Below, one piece after another: positions 1 to 8,150 of a stretch of DNA of 41,363 nt. Source of the stretch: an uncultured bacterium (GTDB taxonomy: Bacteria > Desulfobacterota > DSM-4660 > Desulfatiglandales > CALKZT01); the NCBI GenBank assembly GCA_938002815.1, contig CALKZT010000063.1, positions 1 to 41,363 on the forward strand, read 5' to 3'. The notes beneath the pieces are model-generated. The model had not been told where the DNA came from and ran no database searches. It saw only the letters and a program-made list of their open reading frames with translations. How positions within the stretch are numbered: the first letter of the stretch is position 1; each line of letters opens with the position of its first letter. The position numbers and the translations under genes were made by a program.

Positions 1-51
1 TACCTCCTGAAGGGCAACTTTCCTCTGAATCACCTTCTCCTCAAACGTCAT
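1..51 (-). CDS. 5' end of a minus-strand gene, identity unknown (partial)
   Basis: Seventeen codons are visible, reading MTFEEKVIQRKVALQEV, and the frame stays open to the window edge. The ATG is preceded on the minus strand by a GGGGG Shine-Dalgarno-like run about eight bases upstream. A possible -10 box (TATATAAG, plus-strand positions 88-95) lies further upstream, without a convincing -35. The fragment is too short to assign to a family. It would be transcribed divergently from the gene at 400. Confidence 0.5.
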   Translation of the reverse strand, partial: MTFEEKVIQRKVALQEV

Positions 52-399
52 AATCACATTCCCCCTTTCTCCCTCTAATAATCTCTCCTTATATAGGAAG
101 GAAAGTCTGATTAAGTTTTGGCTGCTTCACCTATACGGCGAGAGATCAAAGAATGGCTGAACATATGAAAGTATCTTACGATAGTCAGCTTATCCATGAG
201 AAATTTGGATATCCACCCCCTGCCTATTATAGAACAATTTTACGAGATTAGAAAATCAGCATCGAAAACTTTTTTGCCTACATTAGTTCCATCAGAGCTT
301 ATTTTATTATTAGCAAACAATTAATAATTTTGTAACCAAGAATTAACATGGATTAATTAAGATACCCAATAAAATGAAGGTAATTAGGAAAGAGTTCAT
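52..399. other. AT-rich divergent intergenic region
   Basis: This stretch separates two divergently oriented genes, so it should hold promoters for both. It contains one 32-codon ORF on the plus strand (153-251, beginning MAEHMKVSYDSQ) without a clear ribosome binding site; I cannot say whether it is translated. The part next to the plus-strand gene is rich in AATTAA and TTAAT words, with a weak TTGTAA-N17-TTAATT promoter-like pair. No strong terminator or repeat was seen. Confidence 0.4.
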
Positions 400-2814
400 A
401 TGGGATTACTAGCTATAAAGAATGTTAGAGATACACCTAAGCAATCTCCTTCTTCTGAGTATCTTAAACATATCCAATCCATATTTGGGATCAATGGAGA
501 ACCTTTAGATATCCAAATAGGGTCTCTACCTTTCTCAGTAGGGGATGTCACAGCAGGCGTGGAAAATGAATTTCAAACTGTGGTTAAGGGTGAAGCCTCA
601 GATGTTGATCTCCCCATAGTAATAAAAGAATCAAGCTACTATAAGAATATAATAAAAAGGATAAAGGCTGGGGATACGTCCAAAAAGGCAATTTCTGAAT
701 TGGAAAAATATCTACAGACAAATCAGGAAAAGGTGTGGGAGAACAGTTGGGTAAGGTTTCCCGTGAGATTTCTGGGTAACGAGCTAACAAGTATTTTTGA
801 CGAAGACCTTAACTATGATAAATCCAGGCCTGAATTAGGCAAGAGAAGCGATAAGGATAAGTTTATTTTTTATCAAAATGACGAAGAATATGTAAGATTA
901 CCTGTAAGTTATATCTTAAAATTGAGTTTACTTGACGCATTAACGCAAACTGATTCTATACCTCATATTATCCGAGAGACTGGCAAGAAAATTGCTTCCC
1001 ATTTCATAAATGACAACACATCTCCTGAAATCTTTTCTTTCGTCCCTGTGCAGATGAGTCGGTCTAACAATTTTGGACAAGCTGTTGCAAAAGAAACCTT
1101 GAAAAGATACTTTTTTATTCAGATGCTTGTGATGTATGCAAACAAACGTTTTGGCCTTAATCAAAGCGGACAACACATTTGCCTATATTTATCATCTCAT
1201 CCTCCTATAAGACAAAAAATATTGAACAATATTATATCAGATCATTTTTACAGGGAACTGTTTATGAACCCTTGCCTTTCAGGCTGGGATAGAGGTGAAG
1301 AGAAGTTTCATTATATGGAGCTTTGCCATCAAGTCCTATCCAGAAGTCATCTCAATACTATATCTAAGTTGAGAGACGCAGGCATAATAACGAGAAATCT
1401 CATAGTGCTACCTAATATTTCCAATATCTCCCTTGCAAATAATGGTACCCATATTAGCATAGGAAGCAAAATATTAACAGAGCTTCTGGCTGATCAATAC
1501 TCAGGATTTGGTAGAGCCGATGAGAAATATATAGGGGATCTTGCAATAAAGATAGTGGAACATTTTCTACCGCTCTTTGTGGGAACATATTCAGCATCTC
1601 CGTATAGAATCGATTTCTGGGATTTTCATCCCGAAAAGGTATTAGGTTTTCTACCCCATGAACTGGATTATACCCACTTAAGGATGATATGGCGTAGGTG
1701 GAAGAAAAAGGCACGTCTAAAGATATTCGGAAAGTCTGTTACTCCATTTGGACCACAATGGGTTGATAAGGTTTTAAGTAAGATTTTTGGCTTACAGGGA
1801 GATTTTGTCGTGGATTTTAGGCTCATAGACTATCTTGTATGCCTCTTGTCCACCGAGCATAGCCCTGCTCTGGATGGCTCCATAGACAATGATAAGAGGT
1901 TAAAGAGGGACCTTGCAGCCTTTGGAGTATTCGACCCCAATATGTCCATGTATCTACTCTACAGGTTAAGAGATTATTCTTCCAAAGGATTTTCTGGTTT
2001 TGAAGGCCGTTACTATAGTATCTTCTACAATATCTTAGAAGATATGGGGCAGTCTGCATCACTTCAGGCCCTTATAACTGCTCTGGCATATAAATATATT
2101 TTGATGGAAGGCATAACACATGACCATATACCAGACGATCCAAATATAGAAAGTGAGAGAAGGCAGATATTCTTTGGAACAGCAATAGGTATACCTACAT
2201 TTTATATTAGAAAAGACACAAGCAACAAATTTATGTTAAAGATTCTCAAATATATAGATCACACACGTTTTAGCCGTCGCTATCCTGGATATATAAGGAT
2301 ATACGGTAAAGAATACCAGAAGGCACTTATTAAAATTATAATGGAGGACGCCAAAGAGATAGTGGAAATGATGGGCTTGGAAGAGACACTCGAATCCCTA
2401 AAAGAAAGAATAGATAATCCTGAAACCTTCTCTGCCTGGGGAAAATTGACAAGAGATATCATGAATGAAATCAAGAAAAGCGACCCTCTTAAATGTTCAG
2501 GCGATACCTTTAATAAGCAAGCAGAGATATTTTATAGGGATATTTTGAGAAAAAGACATATGGAAGAAGCATTTTCTGTAGTCATTGAAGAAGTTAGAAA
2601 AATAGATTTGCATTTATGTAGCGGGTGTTTATTCAGAGATTCCCTCAGGTCTATATTGGGTAATTCATCAGCTATTGATTTTATCATTAAAAGGAAAAAA
2701 GAAATTTTTGATGAAACACTATCTGAAAATGACCTAAGGATAATTTTGCAACTCATTACTTTGACTATATATAGTGATATAAGGGAGTTTGAATCAGAAA
2801 ATAGGGACTATTAA
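400..2814 (+). CDS. Large protein of unknown function, first gene of a lipid-enzyme operon
   Basis: I do not recognise a family for this 804-aa protein. It has no obvious signal peptide or run of membrane helices and looks cytosolic. Visible landmarks are an acidic N-terminal block (GVENEFQTVVKGE...DVDLP), a central Trp/Arg-rich stretch (DFWDFHPEKVLGFLPHELD followed by MIWRRWKKKA), and a CxxC pair near the C-terminus (LCSGC). The ATG at 400 has an AGGAAAGAG ribosome binding site at good spacing. The gene is clearly AT-rich compared with the window beyond 5.5 kb. A PSD-like gene follows after 62 bases and an Lgt-like gene directly after that, so the three probably act together, and a role in phospholipid or lipid-conjugate metabolism is an inference from that context only. 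Confidence 0.8.
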   Translation: MGLLAIKNVRDTPKQSPSSEYLKHIQSIFGINGEPLDIQIGSLPFSVGDVTAGVENEFQTVVKGEASDVDLPIVIKESSYYKNIIKRIKAGDTSKKAISELEKYLQTNQEKVWENSWVRFPVRFLGNELTSIFDEDLNYDKSRPELGKRSDKDKFIFYQNDEEYVRLPVSYILKLSLLDALTQTDSIPHIIRETGKKIASHFINDNTSPEIFSFVPVQMSRSNNFGQAVAKETLKRYFFIQMLVMYANKRFGLNQSGQHICLYLSSHPPIRQKILNNIISDHFYRELFMNPCLSGWDRGEEKFHYMELCHQVLSRSHLNTISKLRDAGIITRNLIVLPNISNISLANNGTHISIGSKILTELLADQYSGFGRADEKYIGDLAIKIVEHFLPLFVGTYSASPYRIDFWDFHPEKVLGFLPHELDYTHLRMIWRRWKKKARLKIFGKSVTPFGPQWVDKVLSKIFGLQGDFVVDFRLIDYLVCLLSTEHSPALDGSIDNDKRLKRDLAAFGVFDPNMSMYLLYRLRDYSSKGFSGFEGRYYSIFYNILEDMGQSASLQALITALAYKYILMEGITHDHIPDDPNIESERRQIFFGTAIGIPTFYIRKDTSNKFMLKILKYIDHTRFSRRYPGYIRIYGKEYQKALIKIIMEDAKEIVEMMGLEETLESLKERIDNPETFSAWGKLTRDIMNEIKKSDPLKCSGDTFNKQAEIFYRDILRKRHMEEAFSVVIEEVRKIDLHLCSGCLFRDSLRSILGNSSAIDFIIKRKKEIFDETLSENDLRIILQLITLTIYSDIREFESENRDY

Positions 2815-2876
2815 TGAAGATTGCCAAAAATACAACTTAATACAGATAAGCCCATGTGTGAGAGAAGGGAATAACT

Positions 2877-3887
2877 ATGCATCAGTTCATAGATAGGCAG
2901 ACATCTGAAATAAAAGATGAAGTATTTTATGGTGACAGATTTATCAAATTTATATATTCAACCACAAGAGAAAACCCAGCCCTTATGTATAATATTTTGA
3001 CTTCAAAAAGATTATCCAAACTCCTGGGTTTTTTCTGTTTTGATTCTTTTATAGGCTCAAAGGTTACAAGGACAAAACATTTTATAAGTAAACTGGGCAT
3101 CAACTATAGTGAGTGTTTGGATAATCCCAAGTTATTTGATACACCGAGAAAGATATTTGAACGCAAAATACGATATTGGGAAAAAAGGCCAATGCCTTCT
3201 GACGAAGCGGTTATAGTATCCCCATGTGATGCAAAGGTTTTAATTGGTTCCTCAAACATAATATCATTAATTCAAATAAAAAATAAATTTTTCCAATATG
3301 AAGAACTCATAGGCTATGAAAAAAGGGAATGGCTGGACGCATTTAGGGATGGTGATTTCGCCATTTTCAGGTTAACACCTGAAAAATATCATTATAACCA
3401 TATGCCTGTATCGGGTGTTGTGTTAGATATCTATGAGATCGATGGATGTTACCATTCCTGCCACCCAGAGATTACAATAACCTTATGCAGTCCTTATTCA
3501 AAAAATAAAAGGGTTATTAGTATTTTTGATACAGATGTGGAAGGTGGAAGCCATGTGGGTCTCGTGGCTATGATAGAAATTGTTGCCCTTATCATAGGTG
3601 ACATTGTGCAGTGCTACAGTGAAGAAAGATACGACAACCCCCAAAAAATCAAAGAGGGCATGTTCCTAAGGAGAGGACAACCTAAGAGCCTCTTCAGGCC
3701 ATGCAGTTCTACTGTTATTCTCATATTTCAAAGAAATAAGATTACCTTTTCTACAGACCTTATCAAGAATACTTTTAATGATAAGGCAAAAAGCGCATTT
3801 TCAAGGGCATTAAATATGTATTTAGTGGAGACAGATATCAAGGTCCGTTCTCCCATAGGTACTGCCGTAAATATGGAGAAGCAATAA
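2877..3887 (+). CDS. Phosphatidylserine decarboxylase-like pyruvoyl enzyme
   Basis: The family decarboxylates phosphatidylserine to phosphatidylethanolamine using a pyruvoyl group formed by self-cleavage at an LGST-type motif. Three landmarks are in order: SPCDAKV (D118) matching the SPxDG catalytic Asp, YHYNHMPVSG (H172, H175) matching the YHRxHxPVxG His block, and CSSTVILIF (C276-S277-S278-T279) matching (L)GST-V at the self-cleavage site. S278 would become the pyruvoyl; the residue before it is Ser rather than the usual Gly. At 336 aa it is long for a short soluble PSD, with an extra N-terminal domain and no obvious N-terminal membrane anchor. An AAGGGA ribosome binding site precedes the ATG. 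Its stop directly abuts the start of the Lgt-like gene. Substrate is uncertain; it could act on a related amino-phospholipid. Confidence 0.8.
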   Translation: MHQFIDRQTSEIKDEVFYGDRFIKFIYSTTRENPALMYNILTSKRLSKLLGFFCFDSFIGSKVTRTKHFISKLGINYSECLDNPKLFDTPRKIFERKIRYWEKRPMPSDEAVIVSPCDAKVLIGSSNIISLIQIKNKFFQYEELIGYEKREWLDAFRDGDFAIFRLTPEKYHYNHMPVSGVVLDIYEIDGCYHSCHPEITITLCSPYSKNKRVISIFDTDVEGGSHVGLVAMIEIVALIIGDIVQCYSEERYDNPQKIKEGMFLRRGQPKSLFRPCSSTVILIFQRNKITFSTDLIKNTFNDKAKSAFSRALNMYLVETDIKVRSPIGTAVNMEKQ

Positions 3888-4943
3888 ATGATCGTAGAAC
3901 TATTTAGCATATTACTACTTATCGCTTGTTGTTCCCTGCAGATCTGGGGATTTAAAAAGTTACCATCTGAGAAATGGCAAATAATGGCAGCAATTCCCAT
4001 AAGAAAGACAGGAACGAACGTGTGGTCTGCCGTGAACTATACCTTTTATGGATTTTTTATTGCTATCTCATACACATTCTCCTTAGCCATCTTTATTTTG
4101 CTTCTTGGATCAATCTCTATAAGTCTATGGACAAGCCTATTTATTGCTACGCTGATAGGACTAATATGTGTGCCTGCATCTAAACTTGTAGCAATTTTAG
4201 TTGAGAAAAAGAAACATACATCCACAATAGCAGGAGCATCATTTGTGGGTCTAATACTGTCTCCATGGATTTTGAAGATATTATCCCTATTCGACCTTAA
4301 AGTAGCTTTTATAGATAAAGCAAAGGTAATTCCCATACTTTCCTCTCTTCTAATCTCTTATGCCTTAGGCGAGGGCCTTGGTAGGCTTGCATGCATAAGC
4401 TTTGGTTGTTGTTATGGCAAGCCCATTAGATCATGTGGCCGCATCACAAGGAAATTATTTGCAAATTATGCTCTTATTTTCCAAGGAAAAACAAAAAAGG
4501 CCTCTTATGAAGGAGGCTATGAAAACGAGAAGCTTGTGCCTATCCAGGCAATAACCTCAATCATACTAGTTCTGGCTGCTACATCTGGAATTTATCTTTT
4601 TCTAAAAGGTTACTATTTTATCTCCTTTATTTCTACTATAACAATAAGCCAATTGTGGAGATTTATCTCCGAATTTTTAAGGGATGATTATAGGGGAGGA
4701 GGCAAAGTAACTGCTTATCAGATTATGAGTTTATTTGCTTTTTTTTATATTGTATGTGTTAGCTTTTTTATGCCTCCTGCAGTTTCTATGCTTCCTGAAC
4801 TAACAAGAGGCTTAAGCACTATTTGGGATCCAATTGTTATAATATTCTTAAACATTCTATGGTTTATACTTTTCTACATATTTGGGAAAAGCACAGTTAC
4901 AGCATCGAATGTAGCTTTGTATGTTGTTAGGGAGAATATTTAA
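3888..4943 (+). CDS. Lgt-like integral membrane protein (prolipoprotein diacylglyceryl transferase family)
   Basis: The protein has 351 aa and many hydrophobic segments, so it is polytopic. Two family signatures are visible: GRLACISFGCCYGKP, the Cys-rich variant of the Lgt signature, and EFLRDDYRGGGKVTAYQ, the conserved C-terminal block. Canonical Lgt moves diacylglycerol from phosphatidylglycerol to the lipobox Cys of prolipoproteins. The stretch where canonical Lgt carries its SFHGG histidine appears here as GASFVGL, so that His seems absent and the reaction may differ. The ATG follows the TAA of the PSD-like gene with no spacer, implying translational coupling. It is unlikely to be the housekeeping Lgt and more likely a paralogue tied to this AT-rich operon. 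Confidence 0.75.
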   Translation: MIVELFSILLLIACCSLQIWGFKKLPSEKWQIMAAIPIRKTGTNVWSAVNYTFYGFFIAISYTFSLAIFILLLGSISISLWTSLFIATLIGLICVPASKLVAILVEKKKHTSTIAGASFVGLILSPWILKILSLFDLKVAFIDKAKVIPILSSLLISYALGEGLGRLACISFGCCYGKPIRSCGRITRKLFANYALIFQGKTKKASYEGGYENEKLVPIQAITSIILVLAATSGIYLFLKGYYFISFISTITISQLWRFISEFLRDDYRGGGKVTAYQIMSLFAFFYIVCVSFFMPPAVSMLPELTRGLSTIWDPIVIIFLNILWFILFYIFGKSTVTASNVALYVVRENI

Positions 4944-5479
4944 GTAAAATTGTTTAAAACATTTGATGAGCATAGTAGTCAATTCCCGATCTGAGATCCT
5001 CTTTTGTTACATCAAACGGTCATTTAGTATCTGATCATTCTTTCCCGAATTATAAATATCTGTCCATAAATGTTCTCGCAGGCATCTTGCCATATATAAT
5101 TTTGAGGTAAACCTCTTTCCCTCTTGAACCCTTTCTTCTAATAGTTAGCTTCTGTAATCTTCCTGAGCCCTTATTCAACTTCTGCCATGGTTTTTGAAGA
5201 TTATCTTATCCCAAAAAAAGACAGCAGAAGATTTAAAGGTCACTTTCTACTCTGTTAGAATCCCTTTTGGGTATCCCTGCCACTTCAGTTTAAGATCAGG
5301 TTTTTGGAATCCCATGTTGAATACCAAAAAGTTTTTTGTATTATCATACCCAATAGCTTTTTTCGTTTTCGTATCTCCTGTATTCGGCAGGAGGATATCT
5401 CGGCCCCAAAACTGACAAGAGAGGATGGAGTTCCTTATGCCTTTATCCGCAGTTTATAAGATCCTGAGAGGAATGAGCT
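4944..5479. other. Intergenic region after the lipid-enzyme operon
   Basis: This 536-base gap lies between the Lgt-like gene and the ChaN-like gene. No clear terminator hairpin follows the Lgt-like stop. The plus-strand ORF at 5194-5415 begins with TTG and has no convincing ribosome binding site. The minus strand holds several open blocks interrupted by stops and frame changes, listed separately as a possible decayed gene. A TATAAG box at 5455-5460 is too close to the ChaN-like start to be a clear promoter. Confidence 0.4.
4955..5456 (-). pseudogene. Probable decayed minus-strand gene, family unknown
   Basis: On the minus strand a stop-free block of 68 codons (5456 to 5247, containing VFNMGFQKPDLKLKWQGYPK) has no usable start. 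It is followed in another frame by a 51-codon block (5205 to 5053, containing RRKGSRGKEVYLKIIYGKMP) and then by a 21-codon block ending at 4955 (PFDVTKEDLRSGIDYYAHQM). The composition looks protein-like and the blocks run in the same direction, as expected for a gene broken by frameshifts and stops. I could not assign a family; a transposase or other mobile gene is possible but not shown. Confidence 0.3.
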
Positions 5480-6316
5480 GTGATTAGGTTATTGGCATTT
5501 TTTGTATCCTTTATGGCCTTTACTGCTCCCTTGGCTTCAGCACTTGCACAGATGGATATATGGGTCCCTTCAGAGGAGAGGTGGATTGGTGCGGAGGAGA
5601 TGGTAAAGAGATTAGAGGGAAAGGCAGTGGTCTTTTTGGGTGAGGTCCACAACGATCAAAGACACCATGATGCCCAGCTAATCTTTCTTAGATCTTTTCT
5701 AAGTCAGTATGGTCCCTTTAACATGGCCTTGGAGGCCTTACCCCATTGGACACAGGAGAAGGTGGATCTCTTTCTAAAAGGAGACCTAACCGAAAGGGAG
5801 TTTTTAGAGGTCGTAGAATGTGATAGGGTTTGGGGGTTTCCCTATTTTATGTATAGGCCCTTGGTAGATTTGGTTAGTTCTTCTGGTGGAAACCTGATTG
5901 CCATGGGGGTGGAGCTCTCAGAGGTGAGGGGGGTTCTGGAGAAAATGGAAGGAGAAGGCCTGAGGACAGCCCCTCCTCTGGATGCCTTGTTTGGGCCTAA
6001 GCCTTATACAGAGGAGTTGAAGAAATTCTACGACTCAGTGCCGGTACACAAAGGCACGGGCGATTTTAAGAACTTTTTACGGGCCCAGGCCCTAAGGGAT
6101 GAATTCATGGCAAGAAACCTCCTAAAGGGCTTTAAAAGGTATCCCAAACGAACAGTCGCTCTTATGGGAAACGGCCACCTTATCAACTACTGGGGAGTAC
6201 CTGCCAGGTTTTTGAGCCATTTGGGCTTGCCAGTGGGAACGATTGTAATGTATTCAAGGGAGCAGATAGAATTAAAGAGGCCATATCAAAACGAATTTGT
6301 GTGGGTGATAGATTAA
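5480..6316 (+). CDS. chaN: ChaN-like haem-binding family protein (DUF399), exported
   Basis: The 278-aa protein starts with a hydrophobic signal peptide (LLAFFVSFMAFTAPLASALA). The mature part carries the family signature FLGEVHNDQRHHDAQ, and a later histidine-containing GNGHLINYWGVP. ChaN-family proteins bind haem and are related to the Tiki/TraB fold; physiological roles are poorly defined. There is no lipobox Cys, so it should be periplasmic and soluble rather than a lipoprotein. The start is GTG at 5480, with GAGAGG eight bases upstream; the nearby ATG at 5473 is out of frame. It precedes hisD by 13 bases, so the two are probably co-transcribed, although no functional link is obvious. Confidence 0.8.
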   Translation: MIRLLAFFVSFMAFTAPLASALAQMDIWVPSEERWIGAEEMVKRLEGKAVVFLGEVHNDQRHHDAQLIFLRSFLSQYGPFNMALEALPHWTQEKVDLFLKGDLTEREFLEVVECDRVWGFPYFMYRPLVDLVSSSGGNLIAMGVELSEVRGVLEKMEGEGLRTAPPLDALFGPKPYTEELKKFYDSVPVHKGTGDFKNFLRAQALRDEFMARNLLKGFKRYPKRTVALMGNGHLINYWGVPARFLSHLGLPVGTIVMYSREQIELKRPYQNEFVWVID

Positions 6317-6329
6317 TAGGGGATAGAGG

Positions 6330-7628
6330 ATGTTAAAGATCAGAAGGATCAAAGAGCTTTCGAGGGAAGAGCGGGATAGGATCTTAAGGCGATCACGTGT
6401 GGACATAGAATCTGTCTTAAGTGACGTGAGGGCAATAGTAGCCCAGGTAAGAGAAAGGAAAGACAATGCCCTGCTCCAGATGCTCAAACAGACAAATCCC
6501 AAAGCAGGTGCAGAGGATATTAGGGTCCAGGAAGAGGAGTTCCGTGAGGCAGAAGGCCTTGTATCCAAAGAATTAAAAGAGGCCTTAAGGGAGGCAGCCC
6601 AAAACATTGAGACATTCCATAGGGCACAGTTGGAAAAGCCCTTTTGGTCTGTGGAGATAAGGGAAGGGATCCTGCTTGGCAGGGTCACGAGACCCATAGA
6701 AAAAGTTGGCTGTTACATACCCGGGGGAAGGGCCCCCTATCCCAGCACAGTACTCATGACCGTGATCCCTGCAAAGGTGGCAGGGGTGAGGGAGATCTAT
6801 ATCACCACACCTTGTGGAGAAGACATGAAGGTCAACCCTGCCATCCTGTATGCCGCCCGTATGGCAGGAGCCACCTCTGTCTTTAAGATCGGGGGGCCTT
6901 GGGGCATTGCTGCCTTTGCCTTTGGCACAGAGACGATCCCGAAGGTGGATAAGATAGTGGGCCCTGGGAACAAATATGTTACCGCGGCAAAGTTACTTGT
7001 CTTTGGAGAGGTAGACATAGACTCCCCTGCAGGGCCTAGTGAAGGGCTCATACTTGCAGATTCCTCTGCCAACCCCCAGTATCTGGCATGGGACCTCATA
7101 TCCCAGATGGAACATGACCCTGAGGCAGCGGGCATCCTAATTACTACAGATGAAACCCTGGCAAAGGAGGTCCAGGGCCTGTTAATGGGGCTTTTACCCG
7201 AAATCCCAAAGAGAGATATAATCCTTGGGGCTATGGGGTCCTACTCTTTGATCCTGATTGCCGAGGATATTGAAGAGGCCTTAGACTTTGTAAATGGATA
7301 TGCACCAGAGCATTTAGAGATACACAGCCCAAATCCCTTTGAGCTTCTGCTTAGGATCCAGAACGCTGGGTCGGTCTTCCTGGGAGAATATGCACCTATC
7401 CCGGTGGGGGATTATGCCTCCGGGACCAACCACGTCTTACCCACAGGAGGGGCTGCCAGGGCCTTCAGTGGCCTCTCTGTGGATAGCTTCCTAAAAAGGA
7501 TCACATTTCAATATCTGAGCAGAGGAGGCCTTAGATCTATAGCCCACGGCGTCTCTGAGATGTCCAAAGCAGAAGGCCTCTTATGCCATTCAGAGGCAGT
7601 TATGGTGAGGTTGAAGGATGAGGGTTGA
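6330..7628 (+). CDS. hisD: Histidinol dehydrogenase
   Basis: HisD oxidises L-histidinol to L-histidine in two NAD-dependent steps, the last of histidine biosynthesis. At 432 aa it has the usual length. It shows SQMEHDPEA (zinc-binding Gln and His), APEHLEI (catalytic Glu-His), GDYASGTNHVLPT (zinc-ligand Asp and family signature) and a C-terminal His in LLCHSEAV. The glycine-rich signature VGPGNKYVTAAK is present. The ATG has a purine-rich GGGGATAGAG upstream. No other his genes are in the window, so histidine genes appear dispersed in this genome. Confidence 0.97.
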   Translation: MLKIRRIKELSREERDRILRRSRVDIESVLSDVRAIVAQVRERKDNALLQMLKQTNPKAGAEDIRVQEEEFREAEGLVSKELKEALREAAQNIETFHRAQLEKPFWSVEIREGILLGRVTRPIEKVGCYIPGGRAPYPSTVLMTVIPAKVAGVREIYITTPCGEDMKVNPAILYAARMAGATSVFKIGGPWGIAAFAFGTETIPKVDKIVGPGNKYVTAAKLLVFGEVDIDSPAGPSEGLILADSSANPQYLAWDLISQMEHDPEAAGILITTDETLAKEVQGLLMGLLPEIPKRDIILGAMGSYSLILIAEDIEEALDFVNGYAPEHLEIHSPNPFELLLRIQNAGSVFLGEYAPIPVGDYASGTNHVLPTGGAARAFSGLSVDSFLKRITFQYLSRGGLRSIAHGVSEMSKAEGLLCHSEAVMVRLKDEG

Positions 7629-7701
7629 TAAGCGTCCCGGAGGATGTTAGAAAGGCCCATCACAAACTGACTCGGGCAAAGTACAATGGAGGAGGTAGAG
7701 G

Positions 7702-8142
7702 ATGGCTAATATCTTTGGCTATGAGATGCCGGATGATCTCTATTACAACGAGGAGCATAGCTGGGCAAAGGTGGAAGGGTCAAAGGTAAGGGTTGGAATG
7801 ACAGACTTCTTCCAGCGAGAGGCAGGGGACATTGTCTTTGTGGACCTCCCAGACGAGGGAGATGAGGTGACCCAGGGAGAGGTGTGTGGAAAGATCCAGT
7901 CCAGAAAGTGGATCGGGAAACTGGTCTCACCGGTCTCAGGGGAAGTGGCGGAACTGAACGAGGACTTAGAGGATGACCCCACCCTCATAAACCAGGACCC
8001 CTATGGAAAGGGATGGATATTGGTGATAGAGGCCAGTGATCTGGATTCAGAGTTAAAGAATCTTATGCAGGGAGAGGCGGTAAAGGCCTTTATAGAGAGG
8101 GAGATTAAGAAGGCAGAGGAGGAGAAGGCAAAGGCAAAATAG
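7702..8142 (+). CDS. gcvH: Glycine cleavage H-protein-like lipoyl carrier
   Basis: This 146-aa protein has the H-protein fold signature. It opens with DDLYYNEEHSWAKVEG, then VGMTDFFQREAGDIVFVDLP, and then the lipoyl-lysine hairpin IQSRKWIGKLVSPVSGEV, in which K69 aligns with the lipoylated Lys of the usual ESxKA motif. The flanking residues differ from the classical ESVKAASD, and a charged C-terminal tail (EIKKAEEEKAKAK) is added. A GGAGGAGG ribosome binding site precedes the ATG. No gcvT or gcvP lies nearby. Instead a lipoate ligase and a radical SAM enzyme follow within nine bases and by overlap, so this may be a dedicated lipoate carrier or scaffold rather than the glycine-cleavage H protein. 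Confidence 0.88.
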   Translation: MANIFGYEMPDDLYYNEEHSWAKVEGSKVRVGMTDFFQREAGDIVFVDLPDEGDEVTQGEVCGKIQSRKWIGKLVSPVSGEVAELNEDLEDDPTLINQDPYGKGWILVIEASDLDSELKNLMQGEAVKAFIEREIKKAEEEKAKAK

Positions 8143-8150
8143 AGTCCCTG

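Noticed and set aside
153-251. 32-codon ORF in the first intergenic region as a gene
   Set aside because: Too short, no ribosome binding site and no recognisable motif.
5194-5415. Plus-strand ORF of 73 codons with TTG start
   Set aside because: No convincing ribosome binding site, no recognisable domain, and the opposite strand looks more protein-like here.
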